Below are positions 9,183 to 17,116 of a stretch of DNA of 35,788 nt, one piece after another. Position numbers and translations under genes: made by a program. The stretch spans positions 1 to 35,788 of the forward strand of contig JAEUSV010000149.1 in NCBI GenBank assembly GCA_016788485.1. The letters run 5' to 3'. The notes below the pieces were generated by a model that was given only the letters and a program-made list of their open reading frames with translations, did not search any database and was not told the DNA's origin. The DNA comes from Flavobacteriales bacterium. Lineage in GTDB: Bacteria; Bacteroidota; Bacteroidia; Flavobacteriales_F; PHOS-HE28. Position 1 is the stretch's first letter. Every line of letters starts with the position of its first letter.

Positions 9183-10298
9183 ATGGCCACCAAGAAGAAA
9201 GCCGCCAGCAAGGCGCCCAAGAGCATCCTTACGCCCCGCTCCCTCGCGTTCCTCGAGCAATACCTCAACAACGCCTCCCCCACCGGTTTCGAATCGAAGG
9301 GCCAGCAGCTCTGGCTCGACCAGGTGAAACCGTACGTCGACGACCACTTCGTGGACCCCTACGGCACCTCGGTGGCGGTGATCAACCCCGGCGCCAAGTA
9401 CAAGGTGGTGATCGAGGCCCACGCCGACGAGATCAGCTGGTTCGTCCACTACATCACCAAGGACGGCTTCATCTACGTGCGCCGCAACGGCGGCAGCGAC
9501 CACCTGATCGCCCCCAGCAAGCGCGTCAACATCCACACCCCCAAGGGCATCGTGAAGGCCGTGTTCGGCTGGCCCGCGATCCACGTCCGCAACGGCAAGA
9601 ACGACCCCGTGCCCAGCCTCGAGAACATCTTCCTCGACTGCGGCTGCACCAGCGACAAGGAGGTGGCCGACCTGGGCGTGCACGTGGGCTGCGTGATCAC
9701 CTACGAGGACGAGTTCATGGTGCTCAACGACCGGCATTTCGTGGGCCGCGCCCTCGACAACCGCATCGGCGGTTTCATGATCGCCGAGGTGGCCCGCCTG
9801 CTGAAGGAGGAGCGCACCAAGCTGCCCTACGGCCTGTACATCACCAACAGCGTGCAGGAGGAGGTGGGCCTTCGCGGCGCCGAAATGATCGTGGAGCGCA
9901 TCCGGCCCGATGTGGCCATCGTGACCGACGTGACGCATGACACGCAGACGCCGATGATGAACAAGATCAGCAACGGCGACATCGCCTGCGGCAAGGGACC
10001 CGTGCTCGCCTACGGCCCCGCGGTGCACAACAACGTACTGAAGGTGATCCTGGACGCCGCCGACAAGGCGAAGATCCCCTTCCAGCGCAGCGCCGTGAGC
10101 CGAGCCACCGGCACCGACACCGATGCCTTCGCGTACGGCGCCGCCGGCGTGCCCAGCGCCCTCATCAGCCTGCCCCTGCGCTACATGCACACCACGGTCG
10201 AGAGCGTGCACCGCCAGGACGTGGAGAACGTGATCCGCCTGATCCACGCCTCGCTCAAGGGCATCAAGGCCGGGCAGGACTGGCGCTACCACAAGTAG
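9183..10298 (+). CDS. M42 family metallo-aminopeptidase
   Basis: 371 residues, cytoplasmic. M42 enzymes (FrvX/TET type) are two-metal aminopeptidases that form large tetrahedral assemblies and trim peptides after proteolysis. Ligand motifs seen: HADE (H80), RALDNR (D192), QEEVGLRGA (E226/E227, base and ligand), TDVTHD (D249) and YMHTTVESVH (H336), all in the right order. The N-terminus is lysine- and alanine-rich for about 12 residues and is probably disordered. It is the first gene of a three-gene operon; the next gene starts 3 bases after the stop. The older label 'cellulase/endoglucanase M' for this family is misleading. Confidence 0.9.
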   Translation: MATKKKAASKAPKSILTPRSLAFLEQYLNNASPTGFESKGQQLWLDQVKPYVDDHFVDPYGTSVAVINPGAKYKVVIEAHADEISWFVHYITKDGFIYVRRNGGSDHLIAPSKRVNIHTPKGIVKAVFGWPAIHVRNGKNDPVPSLENIFLDCGCTSDKEVADLGVHVGCVITYEDEFMVLNDRHFVGRALDNRIGGFMIAEVARLLKEERTKLPYGLYITNSVQEEVGLRGAEMIVERIRPDVAIVTDVTHDTQTPMMNKISNGDIACGKGPVLAYGPAVHNNVLKVILDAADKAKIPFQRSAVSRATGTDTDAFAYGAAGVPSALISLPLRYMHTTVESVHRQDVENVIRLIHASLKGIKAGQDWRYHK

Positions 10299-10301
10299 GC
10301 C

Positions 10302-10937
10302 ATGGCCCACTTCGATGACAACGCGCGAACGGGGCTGCACGCCCTGGCGCTCGGTGCGTTGATCATCGGCGTGCCGGTGCTCGTGGTGCAGCTGGTGGAC
10401 ATGTGGCAGACAGTAAGCGTCACCACCGACGCCAACCTCCTGCACATCTTCCGCAACGGCTACCTGCTGCCCATGGAAGGTCCGCAGCTCACCTGCGACA
10501 CCACCACCCGGATGGAACGCATCGGACTGGCCGCCGTGGCGTCCGTACCAGCAGGACTGTGCTGCGGCCTGCTCACCCTGCCCTTGCGGAACAGGGCCCT
10601 GCCCTGGGCCGTGGGGCGATGGAGCGCGTTCATGGTGTTCCTCTTCCTCGCGTGGTGCGCGCTCACCACCCCCGCATGCAGCGCGACGGTGGTCCATGGC
10701 GGTGTGAGGATCACGGAGCGGGCCACATTGTTGGGAGCGATCGCGCTGCCGTGGACGGCTATCGAGAATACCTTGAACGTGAACGGCGCAACGATCGTGT
10801 CCGAGCCCATGGTGGCGGAACGGACGCAGGTCCTTCTTGAGCGGGACGGTGCGCGTACACCCATCGCCACGGCCCGTGCCAATGGGGCCGCCGTCGAAGC
10901 CGCTGTGGAATACCTGCAACGCAGGCTGCATCCATGA
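10302..10937 (+). CDS. Hypothetical inner-membrane protein
   Basis: 211 residues. Hydrophobic segments lie at about 12-33, 74-93 and 105-125, followed by a soluble C-terminal region of some 85 residues with alternating strands and a final amphipathic helix (VEAAVEYLQRRLHP). That layout resembles small membrane proteins with a PH-like tail, but no family motif is visible and I give no function. It starts 3 bases after the M42 stop, and its own stop overlaps the start of the next gene by 4 bases, so translation is likely coupled. Confidence 0.65.
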   Translation: MAHFDDNARTGLHALALGALIIGVPVLVVQLVDMWQTVSVTTDANLLHIFRNGYLLPMEGPQLTCDTTTRMERIGLAAVASVPAGLCCGLLTLPLRNRALPWAVGRWSAFMVFLFLAWCALTTPACSATVVHGGVRITERATLLGAIALPWTAIENTLNVNGATIVSEPMVAERTQVLLERDGARTPIATARANGAAVEAAVEYLQRRLHP

Positions 10938-11398
10938 CCACGATGCACACCCATGCCGTGAGGCCCATCCGCCCCGAGGACACCTGGAGCCTGCGGCACC
11001 GCGTGCTGCGGCCGCACCAGACCCTGGCCGATTGCGATTACCCCGGCGATCACGATCCCGCCAACTTCCACCTCGGCGTGCTCGACACCGCGCGGACCCC
11101 ACCTGCCGTGGTGTGCATCGGCACCTTCCACGCCGAGCGGAACCCCGACCTGCCGGGCATGCACCACTACCGCCTGCGCGGCATGGCCACCGCACCGGAG
11201 CTCCGTGGACAAGGGCTCGGCGCCCTGCTGCTGCGCGATGCCTTCGAACGCCTCCGCGAACGCGGTGCCGACCGCCTGTGGTGCCACGCCCGCGAAGGCG
11301 CCATCGCCTTCTACACGCGTCTGGGCCTCATCGGCCATGGCGAACTGTTCGAGGTGCCCGGGATCGGGCGCCACCTGGTGATGTCCGTGGCCCTGTAG
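10934..11398 (+). CDS. GNAT family N-acetyltransferase
   Basis: 154 residues. The acetyl-CoA pyrophosphate loop is visible as RGMATAPELRGQGLGALLL (Q/RxxGxG/A form), followed by FERLRERGADRLWCHAR and the C-terminal AIAFYTRLGLIGHGELFEVPGIG, typical of small-molecule GNAT enzymes. The substrate cannot be predicted. The ATG overlaps the preceding stop by four bases (ATGA arrangement). It is the last gene of the M42 operon. Confidence 0.82.
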   Translation: MTTMHTHAVRPIRPEDTWSLRHRVLRPHQTLADCDYPGDHDPANFHLGVLDTARTPPAVVCIGTFHAERNPDLPGMHHYRLRGMATAPELRGQGLGALLLRDAFERLRERGADRLWCHAREGAIAFYTRLGLIGHGELFEVPGIGRHLVMSVAL

Positions 11399-11410
11399 GC
11401 CCTCCCCGTT

Positions 11411-11428
11411 CGCACTTGCACCAGTGCG
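11411..11428 (+). terminator. Weak hairpin after the M42 operon
   Basis: CGCACT and AGTGCG form a 6-bp stem with a 6-nt loop, 12 bases after the GNAT stop. There is no T run, so termination here is only a guess. The remaining bases up to 11547 hold no gene or clear promoter that I can see. Confidence 0.2.
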
Positions 11429-11547
11429 GCCCCACCGTCCCTGAGGCCATCGCCAACGGTCCATCCCGGATCCGAACCGCTCATGGAACCGGGAAGGGCC
11501 GCATGCCCGCAGGGATCAACTTCGCGGGCACTTTCACCCAACGAACC

Positions 11548-13518
11548 ATGAAGCACCGTTCCATCCCCTTCGTTGCCGCGGCATTGCTGCTGGCCGCCTG
11601 CGGGCAGCACGAGGAGAAGAAGGCCGAGGCCAAGCTCGAGCCCGCTCCGCTGATCCCCATGCAGGACTTCTTCAAGAACCCTGAGAAGAGCGGCTACCAG
11701 ATCAGCCCCGACGGCCAGTACTTCAGCTACCGCGCACCGTGGAAGAACCGCATGAACATCTTCGTGCAGAAGGTGGGCGATACCACCGCCGTGCAGGTGA
11801 CCACCGACACCGTGCGCGACGTGAGCGGCTACTTCTGGAAGGGCGACCGCCTGCTCTACAGCCGCGACATCAACGGCGATGAGAACTTCATCGTGTTCAG
11901 CGCCAGCCGCGACGGCAAGGAGGTGAAGGCCCTGACCCCCGAGAAAGGGGTGCGCGCCGGCATCATGGACGACCTGCACAACCTGCCCGGCATGGAGACC
12001 AAGGTGCTCGTGCAGATGAACCAGCGCAACCCGCAGGTGTTCGACCCCTACCTGTGCGACATCGTGAGCGGCGAGCTGAAGCCCTTGTACGACAACAGCA
12101 AGGAGAACTTCGAGGGCTGGGTCACCGACCACACCGGCACCATCCGCTTCGCCACCAAGACCGATGGCACCGACAACGTGTTCTACTACCGCGCCAGCGA
12201 GAAGGAGCCCTTCACCGAGTACATGCGCACCGGCTTCAAGGACAGCTGGAGCCCGCTCCTCTTCACCTTCGACAACAAGAACCTGATCGTGAGCCACAAC
12301 CTCAACGGCCGCGACAAGACCGCCGTGGTGGAGTGGGACCTCGCCGGGAAGAAGGAGACCAAGCTGCTCTTCGAGAACGCTGATTACGACGTGAGCGGCG
12401 TGGACTGGAGCCGCAAACGCCAGGTGCTCACCATGATCACCTGGGAGGGCGAGAAGGCCGAGAAGCACATCATCGACGAACAGACCAAGAAGCTGTACGC
12501 CTTCCTGGAAGGCAAGTTCCCCGGCTACGAAGTGGCCGTGGCCAGCGAGAACGATGACGAGACCAAGCGTACGATCTGGGTGGGCAGCGACCGCGTGACA
12601 GGCCGCTTCTACTACCACGAGGACGGCAAGGACGAGCTGCAACTGCTCTGCGACCGCACCCCCTGGTTGAAGGAGGAGCACCTCGCCGAGATGAAGCCCA
12701 TCAGCTACACCAGCCGCGACGGCATGACCATCCACGGCTACCTGACGCTGCCCGTGGGCCGCGAGGCCAAGAACCTGCCCGTGGTGGTGAATCCGCACGG
12801 CGGTCCGTGGGCGCGCGACGGCTGGGGCTTCAACCAGGAGGTGCAGTTCCTCGCCAACCGCGGCTATGCCGTGCTGCAGATGGATTTCCGCGGCAGCACC
12901 GGCTACGGCCGCAAGCACTGGGAGGCCAGCTTCAAGCAGTGGGGCAAGACCATGCAGAACGACATCACCGACGGTGTGGAATGGCTCGTGAAGCAGGGCA
13001 TCGCCGACCCCAAGCGCGTGGCGATCTACGGCGGCAGCTACGGCGGCTACGCCACACTGGCGGGCATCACCTTCACCCCCGACCTGTACGCCTGTGCGGT
13101 GGACTATGTGGGTGTGAGCAACATGTTCACCTTCATGAACACGGTGCCCCCCTACTGGGAGCCGTTCAAGAAGATGATGTACGAGATGGTGGGCGACCCC
13201 AAGGCGGACAGCCTGCTGCTGCGTGAGGCCTCCCCCGTGTTCTTCGTGGACCGCATCAAGTGCCCGCTGTTCATCGCCCAGGGCGCCAACGACCCGCGCG
13301 TGAACAAGGCCGAGAGCGACCAGGTGGTGGAGGCCCTGAAGGCCCGCGGCATCGAAGTGGAGTACATGGTGAAGGACAACGAAGGCCACGGCTTCCACAA
13401 CGAGGAGAACCGCTTTGACTTCTACGGAGCCATGGAGAAGTTCCTGGACCAGCACATCGGCAGCGGCTACAAGGGCGCCACTGCGGCGGCCGACAGCACC
13501 GCGAAGAAGGCGGCCTGA
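11548..13518 (+). CDS. S9 family prolyl-oligopeptidase-like peptidase, lipoprotein
   Basis: 656 residues. The N-terminus is a lipoprotein signal (LLLAACGQ, lipid-modified C18), so the enzyme is probably anchored to a membrane outside the cytoplasm. A beta-propeller-like region (about 40-400) is followed by an alpha/beta hydrolase (about 420-645). Catalytic triad seen: S497 in GGSYGGY, D582 in GANDPRV, H614 in EGHGFH; HGGPW marks the oxyanion region. It fits acylaminoacyl-peptidase/DPP5-type S9 enzymes that cut short peptides. The last dozen residues are low-complexity Ala/Lys/Thr. The frame stays open upstream to 10837, but the ATG at 11548 gives the signal peptide and is clearly right. A strong hairpin follows. 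Confidence 0.9.
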   Translation: MKHRSIPFVAAALLLAACGQHEEKKAEAKLEPAPLIPMQDFFKNPEKSGYQISPDGQYFSYRAPWKNRMNIFVQKVGDTTAVQVTTDTVRDVSGYFWKGDRLLYSRDINGDENFIVFSASRDGKEVKALTPEKGVRAGIMDDLHNLPGMETKVLVQMNQRNPQVFDPYLCDIVSGELKPLYDNSKENFEGWVTDHTGTIRFATKTDGTDNVFYYRASEKEPFTEYMRTGFKDSWSPLLFTFDNKNLIVSHNLNGRDKTAVVEWDLAGKKETKLLFENADYDVSGVDWSRKRQVLTMITWEGEKAEKHIIDEQTKKLYAFLEGKFPGYEVAVASENDDETKRTIWVGSDRVTGRFYYHEDGKDELQLLCDRTPWLKEEHLAEMKPISYTSRDGMTIHGYLTLPVGREAKNLPVVVNPHGGPWARDGWGFNQEVQFLANRGYAVLQMDFRGSTGYGRKHWEASFKQWGKTMQNDITDGVEWLVKQGIADPKRVAIYGGSYGGYATLAGITFTPDLYACAVDYVGVSNMFTFMNTVPPYWEPFKKMMYEMVGDPKADSLLLREASPVFFVDRIKCPLFIAQGANDPRVNKAESDQVVEALKARGIEVEYMVKDNEGHGFHNEENRFDFYGAMEKFLDQHIGSGYKGATAAADSTAKKAA

Positions 13519-13539
13519 TCCGTTCCGACATCGACCCGC

Positions 13540-13579
13540 AAGGCGGCGGTCACCCCGGGGTGGCCGCCGCCTTACTTTT
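13540..13579 (+). terminator. Rho-independent-type terminator after the S9 lipoprotein gene
   Basis: Arms 13540-13554 and 13559-13573 pair over 15 positions (one G-T wobble, AAGGCGGCGG against CCGCCGCCTT) around a CCGG loop, then ACTTTTC. This is the best intrinsic terminator in the window. Its tail also forms the possible -7 box of the next gene. Confidence 0.55.
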
Positions 13580-13580
13580 C
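13573..13580 (+). promoter_or_regulatory. Possible -7 box TACTTTTC for the DinB-like gene
   Basis: TACTTTTC, one mismatch to TAnnTTTG, then GGCC and the ATG at 13585. It begins on the last base of the terminator stem. It could equally be only the T-rich tail of that terminator. Confidence 0.33.
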
Positions 13581-13584
13581 GGCC

Positions 13585-14091
13585 ATGCCCCAACACGCCC
13601 TGCCCATCCTGGTCACCACCGAGGCCGTGCGCCGCCTGCGCGAAGGCCAGGAACGCATCCACGCCTGTGTGAAGCGCCTGAGCGACGAGCAGCTCTGGCA
13701 CCGCCCGAACCCGCAGGTGGTGAGCGTGGGCAACCTGGTGCTCCACCTGGCAGGCAACGTGGGGCAATGGATCAACGCCACCCTGGGCAACGCGCCCGAC
13801 CAACGGGAACGCCAGGCGGAGTTCGACACGCCTGCGATGGACCGGCGCGCCCTGCTGGACCGGCTGGACAGCACCCTGGTCCGTGCCTTGGAGGTGGTGC
13901 GGGGGCTCACCGCGGCCGACCTGGAGCGCAGCTGGAGGGTGCAGGGATTCCAAGAAAGCGGGCTGGCGATCGTGCTGCATGTCGTGGAGCACTTCAGCTA
14001 CCACGTGGGCCAGATCACGCTGCACACCAAGCTGCTACTGGCGATCGACACCGGCTACTATGCGGGTCAGGACCTAGAGCGCAAGGGCTGA
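13585..14091 (+). CDS. DinB/DUF1572-like four-helix protein
   Basis: 168 residues, helical, cytoplasmic. Histidines H54 (NLVLHLAGN), H132, H136 and H140 (HVVEHFSYHVGQI) are placed like the metal-binding histidines of the DinB/YfiT superfamily, many of which are thiol-dependent transferases; the reaction of this member is unknown. It is unrelated to DNA polymerase IV, which shares the name. The ATG at 13585 sits directly after the preceding terminator, with a possible -7 box 4 nt upstream. A perfect small hairpin follows the gene at 14122. Confidence 0.8.
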   Translation: MPQHALPILVTTEAVRRLREGQERIHACVKRLSDEQLWHRPNPQVVSVGNLVLHLAGNVGQWINATLGNAPDQRERQAEFDTPAMDRRALLDRLDSTLVRALEVVRGLTAADLERSWRVQGFQESGLAIVLHVVEHFSYHVGQITLHTKLLLAIDTGYYAGQDLERKG

Positions 14092-14121
14092 ACACCGAGG
14101 CAACGGGAAGCGTTCCATCGG

Positions 14122-14142
14122 CGTCATCCCCATGGGATGACG
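14122..14142. terminator. Perfect hairpin between the DinB-like and CotH genes
   Basis: CGTCATCCC and GGGATGACG form an uninterrupted 9-bp stem with a 3-nt loop, 30 bases after the DinB-like stop. The run after it (ATCGGTTTCC) is only weakly T-rich. It may be a terminator or a protein-binding palindrome. Confidence 0.35.
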
Positions 14143-14198
14143 ATCGGTTTCCAAGGTCAGTGCCCAGGATGCATGGCCATGAAGGAACCCGATGGTCC

Positions 14199-14206
14199 TA
14201 ACTTGC
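14199..14206 (+). promoter_or_regulatory. Possible -7 box TAACTTGC for the CotH gene
   Basis: TAACTTGC lies 19 nt before the ATG at 14226. It resembles the TAnCTTnG form seen repeatedly in this window but matches the textbook TAnnTTTG only partly. Confidence 0.28.
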
Positions 14207-14225
14207 AGCGAACCTGCCCGAACAC

Positions 14226-16985
14226 ATGAACCAGCTCCGAAGCACAGGCACCCTCCTCCTGGCCTGCATGCTCGCCGCCAGCACCGGCCATGGCCAGGTG
14301 GTGGTGAACGAGGTATGCGCCTCGAACATGGGCGTGAACACCGACAACTTCGGGGAGTACGAGGACTGGATCGAACTCTACAACACCACGGGCGCCGCGG
14401 TGAACATCGGCGGATGGTGGATGAGCGACGACCCGGCCGCCACGCAGAAATGGGCCTTCCCGGCCGGCACCAGCATCCCCGCGAACGGCCACCTGCTCGT
14501 GTACTGCAGCGGCCGCAACTCCACGGCCGCCCCCTTCCACACCAACTTCAAGCTCACGCAGACGAACCAGGAGCACGCGGTTCTCAGCGATGCGGGCGGC
14601 ATCATCATCGACGACTTCGGCTTCACGCTCGCCAACCGCTGCCAGGTGGACCACAGCCGCGGGCGCACCACGAGCGGAGCCGGCACGTGGTCGCTGTTCA
14701 CCACCCCCACTCCCGGTGCGGCCAACGCCGCTGCGGCGGCCGAGTACGTCGCGCGCCCGGTGCTCGCCCCTGCGGCCGGCTTCTATGGTGGCGCCCAGAA
14801 CGTGTCGATCACCTGCGCCACCCCGGGGGCCACCATCCGCTACACCACGGACGGCACCATCCCCACCGCAGCATCCACGGCCTACGCAGGCCCCATCGCC
14901 GTGAACGCCACCACGGTCGTGCGTGCCGCGTGCTTCCTGGCCGGAGCCCCCGTCAGCTTCACGGAGACCAACACCTACTTCATCAACGCCAACCACACCG
15001 TGGCCGTGCTCAGCATCGCCGGTGACGAGCTCGATGACCTGCTGGACGCCGGCAACGGTGCGATCCGTCCGCTCGGCAGCTTCGAGTACTTCGGGCCCAA
15101 CGGCGCCCTGCGCGACGAGGCCGTGGGCGAGTTCAACGAGCACGGGCAGGACAGCTGGGCCTACGGCCAGCGCGGCTTCGATTACGTGGTGCGCGACCAG
15201 GCCGGTTACAACGATGCCATCAACTACCCGGTGTTCCGCACCAAGACCCGCGACAAGTACCAGCGCCTGATCGTGAAGGCCGCCGCCGGCGACAACCTCA
15301 CCTACGGACCGGGCCAACCCGCCCACATCCGCGATGCCTACGTGCAGGCCCTGAGCCAGGTGGGCGGCCTGGCCTTGGACGAACGCAGTTACGAGCCCTG
15401 CGTGCTCTACCTCAATGGCCAGTACTGGGGCGTGTACGACATGCGTGAGAAGGTGGACGATGCCGACTTCACCAAGTACTACTACGACCAGGGCGAGGAT
15501 GACCTCTACTTCCTCAAGACCTGGGGTGGTACCTGGAGCGAGTACGGCGGTGCCGCCGCCCAGGCGGATTGGGATGCCCTCCGTGCCTTCATCAACGCCA
15601 ACAACATGGGCGATCCCACGGCCTTCGCCTATGTGGACAGCCTGCTGAACTGGGAGAGCCTGATCGATTACTTCTGCCTCAACAGCTACACCGTCTGCGC
15701 CGACTGGCTCAATTGGAACACGGCGTGGTGGCGTGGCCTCAACCCCAACGGCGACAAGAAGCGCTGGCGCTATGCCCTCTGGGACATGGACGCCACCTTC
15801 GGCCACTACACCAATTTCACCGGCATTCCGGACCAATCGGCCAATGCCGACCCCTGCAATGCCGAGCAGCTCCCCGACCCCGGCGGCCAGGGCCACACCG
15901 AGATCCTCACCAAGCTCGTCGCCGAGAACCAGCAGGTGCACGACCATTACGTGAACCGCTACATCGACCTGGGGAACACCTTGTTCAGCTGCACGAACAT
16001 GATCGCTTTCCTCGACAGCCTCGTTGCCCTGATCGACCCGGAAATGCCCGGCCAATGCACCCGCTGGGGAACGCCCTACGCCACCTGGCAGGCCAACGTT
16101 CAGAACATCCGCGACTTCATCAACCAACGCTGCGCCACCATCGATTCAGGGCTGGTGGACTGCTACAATGTGGAAGGGCCGTATCCGGTGGTCTTCAATG
16201 TGGACCCGCCCCTGAGCGGACAGATCAAGATCAACTCGATCACGCCGCCCATCTACCCCTTCTCCGGTGATTACTTCGGCGGCATCACCACCACGCTCGC
16301 CCCTCTGCCCGCCACCGGCTGGGTGTTCAGCCATTGGACGGTGAACAACAACGTGGTGCTCCCCTCCCTGAACGACTCGCTCGTCACCCTCGACTTCACC
16401 GGCCCCGACTCCATCGTGGCGCATTTCATCCCGCCGATCTCCTATGATGTGGTGTTGATGGTGGATCCACTGTCATCGGCGACCATGACCTTCAACGGCA
16501 CCACCTACACCACCTTCCCGGTCACCGTGCAGGTGCCCGAGGGTGTGGCCATCCCCATGGAGGTGTTCCCGGCCCGGTACTTCGACTTCCGCTACTGGGA
16601 GATCCGGAACAACTACGCCGCCTCCTTCGACAGCACGCTGCTCACCCAGAGCGTCACCTTCTACGAGAGCGACACGATCATCGCGCACCTCCTGCCACAG
16701 GAGCATGCGTACTACGTGCCCAACTCCTTCACCCCGAACGGCGATGGCATCAATGATGTTTGGCAGCCGTGGGCCAGCGTGGTCGACCTGGAGACCTTCG
16801 TGCTGCGGATCTACGACCGTTGGGGCGAGCTTCTCGTGGAGACCAACGACCCCATGAAGAGCTGGGACGGCACGCTGAACGGCACGCCCGTTCAATCCGG
16901 GGTGTATGCCTTCCATGCCACGTTCAAGGAGGGCATCACCAAGGAAGCGCACGATGTGCGTGGGCACCTCACGGTGATCCGCTGA
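14226..16985 (+). CDS. Secreted CotH-kinase-domain protein with lamin-tail domain and T9SS type B sorting domain
   Basis: 919 residues, built of several modules. Signal peptide (1-23). Lamin-tail-type domain (about 24-150, with VVVNEVCASN and EDWIELYNTTGAAVNIGGWWMSD). A chitobiase/hexosaminidase C-terminal-like beta domain (about 177-262, with TPGATIRYTTDGTIPT). A CotH kinase domain (about 265-640) with NGQYWGVYDMREKVD and WDMDATFG (D520, D522, likely metal site). Two beta-repeat segments of the InlB-B type (about 655-820, GWVFSHWTVNN). A gliding-associated C-terminal domain (about 829-919, YVPNSFTPNGDGINDVW to the end), which is a T9SS type B sorting signal. CotH domains phosphorylate proteins in Bacillus spore coats. 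Here the protein is predicted to be exported to the cell surface or medium; its target is unknown. Confidence 0.87.
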   Translation: MNQLRSTGTLLLACMLAASTGHGQVVVNEVCASNMGVNTDNFGEYEDWIELYNTTGAAVNIGGWWMSDDPAATQKWAFPAGTSIPANGHLLVYCSGRNSTAAPFHTNFKLTQTNQEHAVLSDAGGIIIDDFGFTLANRCQVDHSRGRTTSGAGTWSLFTTPTPGAANAAAAAEYVARPVLAPAAGFYGGAQNVSITCATPGATIRYTTDGTIPTAASTAYAGPIAVNATTVVRAACFLAGAPVSFTETNTYFINANHTVAVLSIAGDELDDLLDAGNGAIRPLGSFEYFGPNGALRDEAVGEFNEHGQDSWAYGQRGFDYVVRDQAGYNDAINYPVFRTKTRDKYQRLIVKAAAGDNLTYGPGQPAHIRDAYVQALSQVGGLALDERSYEPCVLYLNGQYWGVYDMREKVDDADFTKYYYDQGEDDLYFLKTWGGTWSEYGGAAAQADWDALRAFINANNMGDPTAFAYVDSLLNWESLIDYFCLNSYTVCADWLNWNTAWWRGLNPNGDKKRWRYALWDMDATFGHYTNFTGIPDQSANADPCNAEQLPDPGGQGHTEILTKLVAENQQVHDHYVNRYIDLGNTLFSCTNMIAFLDSLVALIDPEMPGQCTRWGTPYATWQANVQNIRDFINQRCATIDSGLVDCYNVEGPYPVVFNVDPPLSGQIKINSITPPIYPFSGDYFGGITTTLAPLPATGWVFSHWTVNNNVVLPSLNDSLVTLDFTGPDSIVAHFIPPISYDVVLMVDPLSSATMTFNGTTYTTFPVTVQVPEGVAIPMEVFPARYFDFRYWEIRNNYAASFDSTLLTQSVTFYESDTIIAHLLPQEHAYYVPNSFTPNGDGINDVWQPWASVVDLETFVLRIYDRWGELLVETNDPMKSWDGTLNGTPVQSGVYAFHATFKEGITKEAHDVRGHLTVIR

Positions 16986-17036
16986 CCCGTCGCATCAGGT
17001 CCTGTCGCGGTGCGGCCACCTCGGCCTGTCGACTTT

Positions 17037-17064
17037 GTTCAATCTTTCGTCGAAATGATTGAAC
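17037..17064. promoter_or_regulatory. Large imperfect palindrome upstream of the DUF4397 gene (operator or terminator)
   Basis: GTTCAATC (17037-17044) and GATTGAAC (17057-17064) are perfect inverted repeats, and the bases between them continue the pairing (TTTCG and CGAAA) with one unpaired T on the right. This makes a 13-bp stem with a single bulge. It is strikingly AT-rich for this GC-rich DNA. A TTTG at 17034-17037 and another at 17067-17070 flank it, so it could lie between -33 and -7 elements and act as an operator. Because ATTTTG follows, it could instead terminate the CotH gene, 51 bases upstream. Confidence 0.42.
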
Positions 17065-17116
17065 ATTTTGATCCGGTCTGTGTTCCCCTTGCACTGAACA
17101 CACAAACCCTATCGAC

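Noticed and set aside
13585..14091. Reading the DinB-like gene as a DNA-damage polymerase
   Set aside because: The protein is a small four-helix DinB/YfiT-type protein with metal-binding histidines; it has no polymerase palm motifs and is far too short.
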